DNA of 64,000 nucleotides, taken from Polyangium jinanense. GTDB taxonomy: Bacteria > Myxococcota > Polyangia > Polyangiales > Polyangiaceae. A program made the translations under genes and the position numbers. The stretch is taken from positions 177,411 through 241,410 of the forward strand of contig NZ_JAGTJJ010000008.1 of NCBI RefSeq assembly GCF_028435365.1. Direction: 5' to 3'. The notes beneath the pieces were generated by a model. The model was not told where the DNA came from. It saw only the letters and a list, made by a program, of their open reading frames with translations, and ran no database searches. Shown piece after piece: positions 17,736 through 26,887 of the stretch (positions are counted from its first letter, which is position 1; each line of letters opens with the position of its first letter).

Positions 17736-18641
17736 TCAGCGCTTGTGCGCGATCGGCACGGGGCCCGACTCGGTCCAGCGGTAAAACCCTTCGCCGGACT
17801 TCTTGCCGAGCCTGCCTGCGCGCACCATCTGCCGCAGGATCGCGGGCGGCCGGAACTGCTCGCCGATCTCGCGGTGCAGGTGCTCGAGGATCATGAGCCG
17901 CACGTCGAGGCCCACGAGATCCGTCAGCTTGAGCGGGCCCATCGGGTGCCGGTAGCCGAGCTCCATCGCCCGATCGATGTCCTCCGCCGAGGCCACGCCG
18001 CTCTCCAGCATGCGCATCGCCTCCGCGCCGATCACCACGCCGAGCCGGCTCGTCGCGAACCCGGGCATGTCGTTCACGACGATCGGCGTCTTGCCGATGC
18101 GCTTGGCGATCGCGAGGCTCGCCGCGACGACGGCCTCGTCCGTGCCGAGCCCCCGCACCACCTCGAGCAGCTCCATCACGGGCGGCGGGTTGAAGAAGTG
18201 CAGGCCGATCGTGCGCGCCGCGGCGGCCGTGCGCGTGCCGATCTCCGTGATCGACAGGCTCGACGTGTTCGTGCCGAGGATCGCGCGCTCCGGCGCGAGC
18301 GCCTTCACCTCGCGAAGAAGCCCGACCTTGAGGTCCATCTGCTCGGGCGCGGACTCGATCACGAGGTCCACGTCACGACACGCCTGCGCGAGATCCGACG
18401 TGGGCACGAGCGCGCCGATGAGCTCGCTGCGCGCCTCGTTCAGCATCTTGCCCTTCTGCACGAGCCGATCCGTCGCCTGCTTGATCGACTCGATCGCGCG
18501 CCCGATCCGCGCCGCATCCACGTCGTAGAGATGCGTCACGTACCCGGCCTGCGCCGTCACCTGCGCGATGCCCTGGCCCATCGTGCCCGCGCCGAGGACC
18601 ACGACGCGACGCACGTCCGAAGCCTGGATCACCTCGCTCAT
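17736..18641 (-). CDS. hbd: 3-hydroxybutyryl-CoA dehydrogenase
   Basis: Encodes 301 residues, the usual size. The NAD-binding Rossmann motif is LGAGTMGQGIAQ (17-28); the catalytic region shows TNTSSLSITEI, then GLHFFNPPPVMELLE with the general-base His (H148) and a paired Glu (E160), and the dimer domain carries YRHPMGPLKLTDLVGLDV. It oxidises (S)-3-hydroxyacyl-CoA to 3-ketoacyl-CoA with NAD in fatty-acid oxidation or butanoate/PHB metabolism. The ATG overlaps the TGA stop of the upstream His-rich membrane protein as ATGA, which is an odd pairing. No thiolase or hydratase is adjacent; an enoyl-CoA hydratase lies 40 kb away. Confidence 0.93.
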   Translation of the reverse strand: MSEVIQASDVRRVVVLGAGTMGQGIAQVTAQAGYVTHLYDVDAARIGRAIESIKQATDRLVQKGKMLNEARSELIGALVPTSDLAQACRDVDLVIESAPEQMDLKVGLLREVKALAPERAILGTNTSSLSITEIGTRTAAAARTIGLHFFNPPPVMELLEVVRGLGTDEAVVAASLAIAKRIGKTPIVVNDMPGFATSRLGVVIGAEAMRMLESGVASAEDIDRAMELGYRHPMGPLKLTDLVGLDVRLMILEHLHREIGEQFRPPAILRQMVRAGRLGKKSGEGFYRWTESGPVPIAHKR

Positions 18642-19108
18642 CGCGGCACCGGCGGCGCGGGCTGCGGCTGCGGCGCGCCGCCCGGCTGCTGCTGCCGCGC
18701 GCGGAGCGCCTCGATCTGCTGCTGGATCTGCTTCGCCTGATCCGGCGTGAGCTGACGCAGGCCACCGGAGCCGAGCGGCGCCGGGGTCGGACGCGCCTGC
18801 GGGGCCGCAGGCGGCAAGCGCGCGGGCTGCGCTTGCGGCTGCAGCGCTTGCGGCTGCGGCGCGGCTTGCGGCGCGACCTGGGCGGGCGCGCTGTCGGTCT
18901 TCGGCTGGGCCTCGTCACCGCTGCCCGCGAGCAGCCACGCGGTGCCCGCGAAGAAGAAGAGCAAGAGCCCCACGATCGGGATCCACGTGGGCGTGCGCGG
19001 CTCGTCGGCCGGCAGCTCCTGCACCGGATCGTTGTCGAAGTGGTCGTGATCGTGGGAGGCGTGGTGGCCCGCGGCGTGATCTCCGTGGGCGTCGTGCGCT
19101 GCGCTCAT
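18638..19108 (-). CDS. single-pass membrane protein with His-rich head and Pro/Gln-rich tail
   Basis: Encodes 156 residues from ATG 19108. The N-terminus is His/Asp rich (AHDAHGDHAAGHHASHDHDH), one membrane helix follows (WIPIVGLLLFFFAGTAWLLA), and the rest is a Pro/Ala/Gln linker ending in a helix LTPDQAKQIQQQIEALRARQ. The His/Asp cluster could bind divalent metals; it is predicted to be cytoplasmic if the helix is an N-in anchor. An in-frame start further upstream (19147) would add 13 residues with no better support. Translation is coupled to hbd through a 4-bp overlap. Function is unknown. Confidence 0.65.
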   Translation of the reverse strand: MSAAHDAHGDHAAGHHASHDHDHFDNDPVQELPADEPRTPTWIPIVGLLLFFFAGTAWLLAGSGDEAQPKTDSAPAQVAPQAAPQPQALQPQAQPARLPPAAPQARPTPAPLGSGGLRQLTPDQAKQIQQQIEALRARQQQPGGAPQPQPAPPVPR

Positions 19109-19190
19109 GGTGGGGAGGGAATGCCCCACTTCCGGCCCGAAGTCCATGGGAAGCCCCCCGGCCGATGCGCGCTCCAGGGGGCCGGCCCTT

Positions 19191-22100
19191 TCACGGACCC
19201 CAGGGATTGAAGGGCACGTCCGTGACCGGGACCAGGCGAGAGGTGAAGAACACCCGCATCGTCCCGACCTCCGCGCGCGGACCCGTGAGCACGAACGGCA
19301 CCTTCCGCGTCTCGCCCGCGAGCTTGAGCGTCAGCTCGCCGCGCACCGGGATGTTCTGATCCGCGCCCGACGCGCGGGCGATCTCGACCACGTAGCTGCC
19401 CGAAGGCGTGTTCACGAGCCCGAGCGCCTCGGTCCGTGTGCTCGTCACGTCCCGCGCGCTGAGGAGCGCCTTGCCAGGCGAGCCGAGCCACGAGGTGCGG
19501 CGGCCTTGCGCGTCGATGAGCCCGATGTCGAGGTCCACGCCACCCGTCCACTCGGCCGAGACCTGGATGTCGCCGGTGAGCACGGACGAGGGCGGGGGGC
19601 CGGGCAGCGCGAGGAGTTTGTCGATCGAGGCGCGCACCGACTCGCTCGCGTCGAGCTTGAGCAGGCTCGCGAGCTCCGTCATGCCGAGCGTGTTCGCGCA
19701 GCGCACCGCATCCGCGACGAGCTTCGCCTCGCCGGGTGCCATGTCCGCGAGCGCGATGCGGTGCTCGCAGGCGAGGGCGTGGTTGCCCGAGGCCTCGTGC
19801 ATCTTCGCGAGCCGCGTCTGCGTGGCGCGATCGCCCGGACGAACGTCCGCGAGGCCGCCGAGGATCCGGATCGCGCGCTCCCGATCGCCCTGCCGCGCCG
19901 CGAGATCCGCGCGCGCCGTCAGCGCGTCCGGATCGAGCGCGTCGCGCCCGCTCCACTTCGCCGTGAGCTCTTGCGCCTCGCCGAGGCGCCCGGCCGTCGC
20001 GTAGAGCGCGAAGAGATCCACGGTCTTGTCGCGGCTGTCGGGCGTGCTCGCGAGCGCGCTCTCGGCAGCGAGGAGCTTCGAGGCGTTCTGCGAGGCGAGC
20101 GTGTTCAGCGCCTCGAACGATCCTTTGCGCTCAAAGATTCGACGCATCGGGACGAGGCGCTGCGTCCGGCCCAATCGCCCCCGGCCCGAGCCGAAGCCGT
20201 CGTCTCCCCGGCCGCTCCCGCCCCAGCCTTCGCCGCCGAGGGCCCTCGACGCGGGCTTCGGCGCCGGCGCCGCCGTTGCGGTCGCCGCGGGCGCGGCAGG
20301 CGGCGGGGGCGCCGCTGCGGCGTCGTCGTTGAACGCATCGAACGGGGCCTCGGCAGCAGGTGCGCTCGCCCCGCCCTTCTTCGACGTTTCAGCGCCCCGC
20401 GTGTCGAGCTCGCCAGAGCCCTCGGCCTCTTCCTTCGCCGGGTCGGCGGTCTTCTCCTCGCCCTCGGCGTCCGCGTTCGAGCTTTGCGCGAGCTCCTCGC
20501 CCGTGAACGTCGGCGCGACGCGCGTTCGTTCGAGGCCGAACGCGTTCATCATCGCCTCGCTCTCCAGCACGAGCAGCGAGGTGAAGCGGCTCGCGACTGC
20601 AAAGCGCTTCGACAGCTCGATCGCCGCGAGCTTGCTCGCCGCGCCGCCCGTGTTCTCGAGCTCCGCGATCTTCGCGGCGGCGTAGAGCCGCGGCACGAAC
20701 GCGTTGCCCGCGCTCGACGTCGCGAGGATCTTGATCGGGTACGTCTGCTCGAACCGCTCGCTCGCGACGCGGCCGCGCAGCCGGATCGCCCCTTCGATCG
20801 CGTCGCCGCTCGACATGCGCGCCACGACGAACGTCTCGCCGCCGGCGCGGATCGGATCGAGCCGCCCGGGCGTGACCTGCGTGAGTCCCGACGGCAGCTC
20901 GATCTCCGGATCCCGCAGCGTCACGCCGTACGCCGCCGAGAGCACGTCGAGCGCCGCGGACGAGACCTTCTGCCCGGGCACGTACGGCACCACCACGCCG
21001 CCGCCGCCGCGCGCGAGCGCCGCGAGCGAGGTCAGATCCGCGTCGGCGCCCATGGCCACGGCCACGACCGAACCATCGCTGCCCGGCAGCGAGCTACGCA
21101 CCGCGGCCTCGATGTGCGACGGACGCGTCGGGCCCACGGTCGGCGTGCCGTCGCCGAGGTAGACGATCCTGAGCTCCTTGCCGCCGAGCGCACCTGCCGC
21201 GCTCCGCGCCGCGCTCACGGCCGCGGCCATGTCGCTGCCGCCGTCCGGCTCGACGCTCCCGAGGAAGCGCTCCACCTCGCCTGCTGACGCTGCGCCCGGC
21301 GGGCTCGGCAAACCGCTGCGGCCGTCCTGCGTCATCGGCCGGCACACTGTGTCGCATGCGAGCAGCACGAACGAGTCGCGCCGATCCATCTCGCGCACGA
21401 TCGTCGAGGCGAGCCGCGTCGCCCGCGCGAAACGCTCTCCCACCATCGACCGGCTCGTGTCCACGACGATCGCGTGCACGTGCTCCTTCGCCACCTGCCA
21501 TCGCGGCAGCTTCGGCCGGAGCGCGATCGCCACGTACGGCGACGCATCGAACGCGATGGCGCGCGCCGCCGCGGCCGCGTCCTTCTCCTCCGTCGTCTTC
21601 GCCTTCGTCGCCGCCGGCCCGTCCTTCGGCTCCTCCGGCAGCGGTGCGCTCGCGGGCTCCATCCGGTACGCCCACGCCGTCGCCTCGCGATCCCGATCGG
21701 GGAGCGCGTACTCGACCGTCAGATCACCGGCCGGAATGAACCCCGTCGCGTTCATCGTGCGTCGCTCGGCCGACGCGTCGCCGCCCGAGGGCGAGAGCTC
21801 GTAGCCGCGCGTCTGCACGCCGAACTCCTTGTCGTGACCGAGCACCTGCAGGTCGAGGTCGAACGCGTCGATCTTCGTCGTCCCGCTCGGATCGTGCGCG
21901 AGCGGATAGGTGAAGCGCCGGACGCCAGCCGCCTGGTCCACGGTCTGCGTGTACGTCAGCACCACGCGACGCGAGCCACGCTTCGGGATCGGAAAAATTT
22001 TGAGCTCAAAACGACCGCCTCGCTGCCACTCGAGCAGCGCCGGATCGCGCCACGGCCCGGGCACCCAGATGATCTCCTCCCGCGGCTTCGGCGTCTTCGG

Positions 22101-23708
22101 CGCCGCGTTCTGGATGACGCCGCGCCAGATCGCCGCGCCCTTGTCGCGGTCGACGAACGCGCCCTCCATCATCTTGCCGTCCACCTCCAGCGCGAGTTTT
22201 TCGATCTGCGCGCCCGGTGGCAGCGGGAACCGGAAGATGCCTTCGAGCTCCTCGTCCGTGTCGTTCGTGAACGTCTCGTCGACCTCGGTCCGCGCCACGA
22301 CGTCCACGATGCGCACCTTCACCGAGTGCTTCGCGAGCCGCACCGCGTGGTCCTTCTCCTTGGTTTGTCCCGGCTTACGCGCCCGGAGCTCCCCGAGACC
22401 GCGCAGCACCGGCGCGTCGAGCTCCTCCGGCGATCGATCGCTCCATTCGAGCGAGTCCGCGACGCTCGACGAGCTTGCCACGAGCGGCTCGCGGCCCTTC
22501 TCGATCGTTGCCTCCTCGCCCGCGCGCACGGCGACCGGCTTGCCCGACGCCGCCGAACGCACGAGGACCACGCCCCGCGCAACCTCGACGCTCGCGCGGC
22601 CCTTGCTGGCCGTCATGACGAGCTTCGTGCCGACCACCTCGACCTCGCCGTCATCGACGCTGATCTTCGCCGACGGCCCGTGCTTCAGGCTCGCCACGTC
22701 CGCGACGATCGTCCCAAAGGCGAGCTTCGCCTGACGCACCTTGCCGCCCTCGAGCGAGACCGACGAGCCTCGATCGATCGCGAGCTGCGAGCCATCCGCG
22801 AGCGACACGTACGCCCGCGTGCGCGCGTCCGTGCGCAGCGTCGTGTCGCTCTTCCACGCCCATCCCGGCTTGACCGGCTTGCACGCGCCGCTCGCATCAC
22901 ACGCTTCGAGCCCGCCTTCCTTGTCGGCGGACGCGCGCGAGATCGAGTCGATCTTCCCCGACCACGCGGCTTCGAACGTCAGCTCCTCCGGCCCTTGTTT
23001 TTGGCCTTTCAGGTAGAACCCGGCGGCGGCCGCCGCGGCCATCGCGCCGAGAAGCCCTGCGACGAACTTCGGGCGGCGAAAGAGCGAGACGACCTTGCCC
23101 CCCTCGCTCCCCTTCGTCGTCCGCGGCGGCGCCGTGCGCGCGGCTCCCATCGTCCCGCTTTTCGCCTCGGGCTCGCGCGAGCGCGACGTTTCACGCTCGG
23201 TGATCGCCTGCGCGGGCTGCGCCGCCTTGACCTCGTCGCTCACCGCCTCCGAAGGCTGCGTCGAACCGAGTCCGTTCTCCGAAACTTTGGACACCAACGT
23301 GTTCGTCCGCGCCGGCGGGGGCTCGGTCGCGACCTCCGTCTTCGCCGTCGCGATGTCCGTCACCCTCGGCTCGGAGACCCGATCCTCGGCAACCACGCTC
23401 TTCGCCGTGCGCGGCGCCGACACCGCGGCCTCGACGCTCTTCGGCGCCACGCCGGCCGGCGGCTTCAGGTTCTCCACGTCGAGCCGCGCGAGCACCTTCT
23501 CCGCAAAACCCGCGTCCACGCGAAAGTCTCCGCCCGCGTGCCCCACGAACTCCGCTGCGCGCTCCGCGTCGTACCGGAGGTCCCGGCACGCGTCGCAGTC
23601 GGCGATGTGCTCGAACAACTCCTTCGGCGCCGAACCATCCAGCACCTCGGCGATTCGCTCCTCGACCTCGCGGCAGAGCCCACCCACGTTCGTCTCGCTC
23701 GTGCTCAT
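19191..23708 (-). CDS. giant anti-sigma factor: ZAS zinc finger + TM + FecR + VIT + VWA + repeats
   Basis: Encodes 1505 residues. The N-terminus is a zinc-binding anti-sigma domain with H34-x3-C38-x2-C41 (HIADCDAC). After a Ser/Pro/Ala linker comes one membrane helix (about 214-233), then a FecR-like domain (about 290-400), a VIT domain (about 455-600, with DETFTNDTDEELEGIFRFPL), a von Willebrand A domain (about 744-900) with MIDAS DTSRS at 750-754, a long Ala/Pro region, TPR-like helices and a C-terminal beta domain. It starts 4 bases after the ECF sigma stop. The zinc finger should hold the sigma factor in the cytoplasm while the large outer part senses a periplasmic signal. A fusion of anti-sigma to VIT-VWA is uncommon in my experience. 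Confidence 0.85.
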   Translation of the reverse strand: MSTSETNVGGLCREVEERIAEVLDGSAPKELFEHIADCDACRDLRYDAERAAEFVGHAGGDFRVDAGFAEKVLARLDVENLKPPAGVAPKSVEAAVSAPRTAKSVVAEDRVSEPRVTDIATAKTEVATEPPPARTNTLVSKVSENGLGSTQPSEAVSDEVKAAQPAQAITERETSRSREPEAKSGTMGAARTAPPRTTKGSEGGKVVSLFRRPKFVAGLLGAMAAAAAAGFYLKGQKQGPEELTFEAAWSGKIDSISRASADKEGGLEACDASGACKPVKPGWAWKSDTTLRTDARTRAYVSLADGSQLAIDRGSSVSLEGGKVRQAKLAFGTIVADVASLKHGPSAKISVDDGEVEVVGTKLVMTASKGRASVEVARGVVLVRSAASGKPVAVRAGEEATIEKGREPLVASSSSVADSLEWSDRSPEELDAPVLRGLGELRARKPGQTKEKDHAVRLAKHSVKVRIVDVVARTEVDETFTNDTDEELEGIFRFPLPPGAQIEKLALEVDGKMMEGAFVDRDKGAAIWRGVIQNAAPKTPKPREEIIWVPGPWRDPALLEWQRGGRFELKIFPIPKRGSRRVVLTYTQTVDQAAGVRRFTYPLAHDPSGTTKIDAFDLDLQVLGHDKEFGVQTRGYELSPSGGDASAERRTMNATGFIPAGDLTVEYALPDRDREATAWAYRMEPASAPLPEEPKDGPAATKAKTTEEKDAAAAARAIAFDASPYVAIALRPKLPRWQVAKEHVHAIVVDTSRSMVGERFARATRLASTIVREMDRRDSFVLLACDTVCRPMTQDGRSGLPSPPGAASAGEVERFLGSVEPDGGSDMAAAVSAARSAAGALGGKELRIVYLGDGTPTVGPTRPSHIEAAVRSSLPGSDGSVVAVAMGADADLTSLAALARGGGGVVVPYVPGQKVSSAALDVLSAAYGVTLRDPEIELPSGLTQVTPGRLDPIRAGGETFVVARMSSGDAIEGAIRLRGRVASERFEQTYPIKILATSSAGNAFVPRLYAAAKIAELENTGGAASKLAAIELSKRFAVASRFTSLLVLESEAMMNAFGLERTRVAPTFTGEELAQSSNADAEGEEKTADPAKEEAEGSGELDTRGAETSKKGGASAPAAEAPFDAFNDDAAAAPPPPAAPAATATAAPAPKPASRALGGEGWGGSGRGDDGFGSGRGRLGRTQRLVPMRRIFERKGSFEALNTLASQNASKLLAAESALASTPDSRDKTVDLFALYATAGRLGEAQELTAKWSGRDALDPDALTARADLAARQGDRERAIRILGGLADVRPGDRATQTRLAKMHEASGNHALACEHRIALADMAPGEAKLVADAVRCANTLGMTELASLLKLDASESVRASIDKLLALPGPPPSSVLTGDIQVSAEWTGGVDLDIGLIDAQGRRTSWLGSPGKALLSARDVTSTRTEALGLVNTPSGSYVVEIARASGADQNIPVRGELTLKLAGETRKVPFVLTGPRAEVGTMRVFFTSRLVPVTDVPFNPWGP

Positions 23709-23712
23709 CGCT

Positions 23713-24318
23713 TCACTCCTCGCCGATCTCCGCCCGCATCTTCCCGAGCGCGCGGCTCACGCGTTTCCGCGCCGCCGCCTCGTCGATCCCGCACGCCTGG
23801 GCCACCTCTCGGAAGCTGAGCCCCGCGTCGTACCGAAGCACCAGGGCCTCCCGCTCGCTCGGCTTGAGCTTCGAGAGCGCCTCGCGCGCGCGTGACGCTC
23901 TCTCCTTCTCCAGCGCGAGCTCGCCCGCGTCCGCCCGTCCCGACGACGTGTCGTGCACCAGCCGGAGCCGCGCCTTCTGCCGCGCCTGCGTCTCGGAGAA
24001 CCGACCGCAAATGCGACGCGCGATCCCGAACAGGAACGCTCTCACGCTTCCTTCCGCTCGGTACGTCGGGAACGCGTCGTACGCGGCCAGCAAGGTCTCT
24101 TGCACGAGCTCCTCGCTGTCCGCCTGCGAGCCCGTGAAGGCCATGCAAAGCCGACCGATCGGCGCTGCATAAACCCGGGCGCACCGCGCGAGCGCCTCGC
24201 GATGGTTGCCCGCCGCGAGGAGCTCCTCGATGTCGCGCGCCTCCTCGGCGTGCGATCGGCCTTCCTTCATCTCTGCACGTGCCAGACCCGGGGCCATGGT
24301 TGCCTCTTCGCCTGCCAT
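23713..24318 (-). CDS. ECF-type RNA polymerase sigma factor
   Basis: Encodes 201 residues. Region 2 spans about 40-115 (RLCMAFTGSQADSEELVQET, AYDAFPTYRAEGSVRAFLFG) and region 4 about 145-195 with a helix-turn-helix (LKPSEREALVLRYDAGLSF, REVAQACGIDEAAARKRVSR). No region 1.1 or 3, as expected for the ECF class. The adjacent anti-sigma gene follows after 4 bases, so the pair is one unit; many such pairs drive their own promoter, but I could not fix a promoter motif here. ATG 24318 is the first good start; a second ATG lies 7 codons in. Confidence 0.92.
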   Translation of the reverse strand: MAGEEATMAPGLARAEMKEGRSHAEEARDIEELLAAGNHREALARCARVYAAPIGRLCMAFTGSQADSEELVQETLLAAYDAFPTYRAEGSVRAFLFGIARRICGRFSETQARQKARLRLVHDTSSGRADAGELALEKERASRAREALSKLKPSEREALVLRYDAGLSFREVAQACGIDEAAARKRVSRALGKMRAEIGEE

Positions 24319-24551
24319 GTTGCTCGGAGCTCCTCTTTTGTGACCGCGACCGAAGCGATCCCCCCAAATCCCCGTCCAACGACTTGCGTGGACCCGAGGC
24401 GCTCCGCCCCTCGCCGTGGTAGGATCGATCGAGATCGCCGGCCCCTGCCGGCGACCCGGCCGCCCACGGCGCGACCTTTGCAGCGCCCCCGTCCACGCTA
24501 CATCATCGCGCGAGCGCCGATCTCGCCGACGAGCTTCGAGGAGCGCCTCCC

Positions 24552-25871
24552 ATGACGAATTTCCCCGCCTCGCCCGAAAAGTCCCCCGCGTTCGGTCACA
24601 CCTCCGGCGTGAAGAATCTTCAACGCTGGTCGATCGCGGGCAGCCTCGCCGTCCTCGCGCTCATGGCCCCGACCGCGGTCTTCGCCCAAGCGGCGCCCGC
24701 GGTCGCGCCGGCCGATGTCGCCGCCCCGCCGGTCGCACGGCCTCAGCCGAACGCGCCGCCCCGTCGCATCGCGCCGCCGCCGCAACTGCCCGCGCTGCAA
24801 GCCGCTCCGCCCGCCGCGATCCCTCCCGCGCCCGCCGCGGATCCCAACGCGCCCGCGGATCCCAACGCGAAGAAAGAACCCTCCGTCGAGGAGAAGGCGC
24901 TCCGCGGTGTCGTCGCGATCGAACGCGCCGGTCAGCCCCTTTCGCTCGGCGCTGCGCTCGCGGGGGATGGCCGCATCCTCGCCGCGCTCTCGCCGCTCGG
25001 CTCGGGTAACGACCTCGAAGCGCGCTTCGCCGACGGCTCCGTCGTTCGCGTCAAGCTCGGCCACCACGACCGCACCTGGGACCTCGCGCTCCTCGTCCCG
25101 CAGTCGGGCCGCTGGACCGAAGGGCTCGTCGCCTCCACGCGTGATCCGCTCCGCACCGACGCGACCATCCGCAGCTTCGCGATGGGCGCCAAGGGCAAAC
25201 CTTCGGTCTCGCAGATGGTGATCCGCGGCCGGAAAAACCTCCTCGGCGCCGACGACGCCACGCTCGCGAACGCCTTCGAGCTCGGCTCGCGCATCTCGCC
25301 GCTCGACCTCGGCGCGCCGATCGTCGACGAGGACGGGCGCGTCGTCGCCCTGCTCGGCCGCGGCTGCTCCCCGAACGAGGGTCGCCCCTGCACCCCCGTC
25401 GCGTTCGGCATCCCGATCAACGCGATCCGCTCCTTCCTGCGCACGGTCCCGCCGACCGCGGTCCCGCCCGCGGCTTGGCTCGGCATCCAGGGTTCGTCCG
25501 AGGTCGGAACGTTCGCCAAGGGCGTCCGTGTGCAGAGCATCCACCCGGACAGCCCCGCGGCCGAGGCCAAGCTCAAGGGCGGCGATCCCTCCGTCAGCGA
25601 CATGATCGTCGCCGTCGACGGCGTGCCCGTGACGAGCCCCGAGCAGCTCGCGGAGGTCATCCGGACGCACGCGGTCGGCGAGAAGGTGCCGCTCACGGTG
25701 TTTGGCCAGGGCAAGTATCGTCAGGTGACGGTCGCGCTTCGTCAGGCGCCCGATCCGCGCGCCGCACCCAAGGCGCCGCCTGCGCATCCGGCCGAGTTGC
25801 CGACGCTCGGCGATGCGCCTCCCCCCACGCAAGCCCGTCCCAGAGCGGACGTGCTCGACCGCAGGAGGTAA
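24552..25871 (+). CDS. HtrA/S1C-like pseudoprotease with PDZ domain
   Basis: Encodes 439 residues: a signal peptide (about 20-46, ending FAQA), a Pro/Ala linker (47-110), an S1C trypsin-like domain (about 113-300) and one PDZ domain (about 306-400). All landmarks of HtrA align, but the catalytic His is Ser (S147 in GRILAALSPLG) and the nucleophile Ser is Leu (L253 in SPLDLGAPIV); only the Asp (D177, DLAL) remains. It should therefore bind peptides rather than cut them. GAGGAG lies 9-10 bases before ATG 24552; GTG 24609 is an alternative nearer the signal peptide. It is divergent from the sigma factor, so it may belong to that regulon. Confidence 0.85.
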   Translation: MTNFPASPEKSPAFGHTSGVKNLQRWSIAGSLAVLALMAPTAVFAQAAPAVAPADVAAPPVARPQPNAPPRRIAPPPQLPALQAAPPAAIPPAPAADPNAPADPNAKKEPSVEEKALRGVVAIERAGQPLSLGAALAGDGRILAALSPLGSGNDLEARFADGSVVRVKLGHHDRTWDLALLVPQSGRWTEGLVASTRDPLRTDATIRSFAMGAKGKPSVSQMVIRGRKNLLGADDATLANAFELGSRISPLDLGAPIVDEDGRVVALLGRGCSPNEGRPCTPVAFGIPINAIRSFLRTVPPTAVPPAAWLGIQGSSEVGTFAKGVRVQSIHPDSPAAEAKLKGGDPSVSDMIVAVDGVPVTSPEQLAEVIRTHAVGEKVPLTVFGQGKYRQVTVALRQAPDPRAAPKAPPAHPAELPTLGDAPPPTQARPRADVLDRRR

Positions 25872-25930
25872 GATCGATCCCATCTGATCCCGTGGAAACG
25901 AACTCGCGACGACCCACTCGCGGGATCTCG

Positions 25931-25959
25931 TTGACACCCCGCCGAACGATCCCGACCAT
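25931..25959 (+). promoter_or_regulatory. possible sigma-70-type promoter of the PP2C gene
   Basis: TTGACA at 25931-25936 matches the -35 consensus exactly; 17 bases later GACCAT (25954-25959) is a weak -10 match. Transcription would start near 25966, giving a leader of about 70 bases before GTG 26034. The perfect -35 is notable in such GC-rich DNA. Confidence 0.4.
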
Positions 25960-26033
25960 GACGAGCGCGGCTCTCGGCTACCCATCGGTACCGAGAAAAG
26001 GCGAGCCGCTCCGTCCCCCACATTCGGTGAACC

Positions 26034-26807
26034 GTGGCTCAACAGCTCCGCATCGAGGTTGCCGGCGAGACGAACGTCGGCCGCAAGCGTAATCACAACG
26101 AAGACAACTTCGCGATCATGGCGGAGTACGGCCTCTTCATCGTGGCCGACGGCATGGGTGGTCATGCATCGGGCGAGGTCGCCTCGAAGATGGCCGTCGA
26201 CGCGATGCAAGAATTCTTCGCGCAGACGCAAGAGGATCCCGAGCGCACGTGGCCCTACAAGATGGACCGCACGAAGGGCTACGAGGAGAACCGCCTCATC
26301 ACGGGCATCAAGCTCGCGAACCTGCGCATCTACGAAACCGCGCAGCGCGAGTCGAAGAAGCGCGGCATGGGGACGACGTTCGTCGGCATCTTCACGGCGA
26401 ACGACGGCGTGTACATCGCGCACGTCGGTGACAGCCGCGTCTACCGGCATCGCGACGGCAAGCTCGAGTGCCTCACCGAGGACCACTCGTTGCTCAACGA
26501 CTACATCAAGATGAAGCGCCTCACGCCCGAGGAGATCGCGAACTTCCCGCACAAGAACGTCATCGTGCGCGCGCTCGGGATGAAGGAGACCGTCAAGGTC
26601 GACACGCGCTTCGAGGTGCCCGCCGTCAACGACACCTACCTGCTCTGCTCCGACGGCCTCTCCGGCCCCGTGAGCGACCCCGAGATCGCCGACATCCTCT
26701 CGCGCCACGGCGACATCAAGACCGCGACCGCGAAGCTCATCGAGCGCGCCAACGAGAACGGCGGACCCGACAACGTCACGTGCGTCCTCGTCCGCTGGAC
26801 GCTCTGA
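26034..26807 (+). CDS. PP2C-family Ser/Thr protein phosphatase
   Basis: Encodes 257 residues, cytoplasmic. PPM/PP2C motifs appear in order: VGRKRNHNEDNF, FIVADGMGGHASGE (metal-binding Asp), GMGTTFVGIF, HVGDSRVYRHRDGKL, LTEDHSLLNDYI, LLCSDGLSGPVSD (metal Asp) and GGPDNVTCVLV. All Mg/Mn ligands appear present, so it should be active and is of the bacterial Stp/PrpC type that reverses Hanks-kinase phosphorylation. The start is GTG 26034. It is convergent with a Ser/Thr kinase gene, separated by a strong hairpin; the two probably form a kinase/phosphatase pair though not an operon. Confidence 0.93.
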   Translation: MAQQLRIEVAGETNVGRKRNHNEDNFAIMAEYGLFIVADGMGGHASGEVASKMAVDAMQEFFAQTQEDPERTWPYKMDRTKGYEENRLITGIKLANLRIYETAQRESKKRGMGTTFVGIFTANDGVYIAHVGDSRVYRHRDGKLECLTEDHSLLNDYIKMKRLTPEEIANFPHKNVIVRALGMKETVKVDTRFEVPAVNDTYLLCSDGLSGPVSDPEIADILSRHGDIKTATAKLIERANENGGPDNVTCVLVRWTL

Positions 26808-26831
26808 TCCAAGGCGAACACCGACCCGCGT

Positions 26832-26857
26832 TCACGCGCCGCACCCACGGCGCGTGA
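26832..26857. terminator. bidirectional terminator between PP2C and kinase genes
   Basis: TCACGCGCCG (26832-26841), loop CACCCA, CGGCGCGTGA (26848-26857): a perfect 10-bp stem followed on the plus strand by TGCGTTTTG. It sits between convergent stop codons at 26807 and 26888. Confidence 0.75.
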
Positions 26858-26887
26858 TGCGTTTTGTGCGCGCGACGCGCGCGGCGA

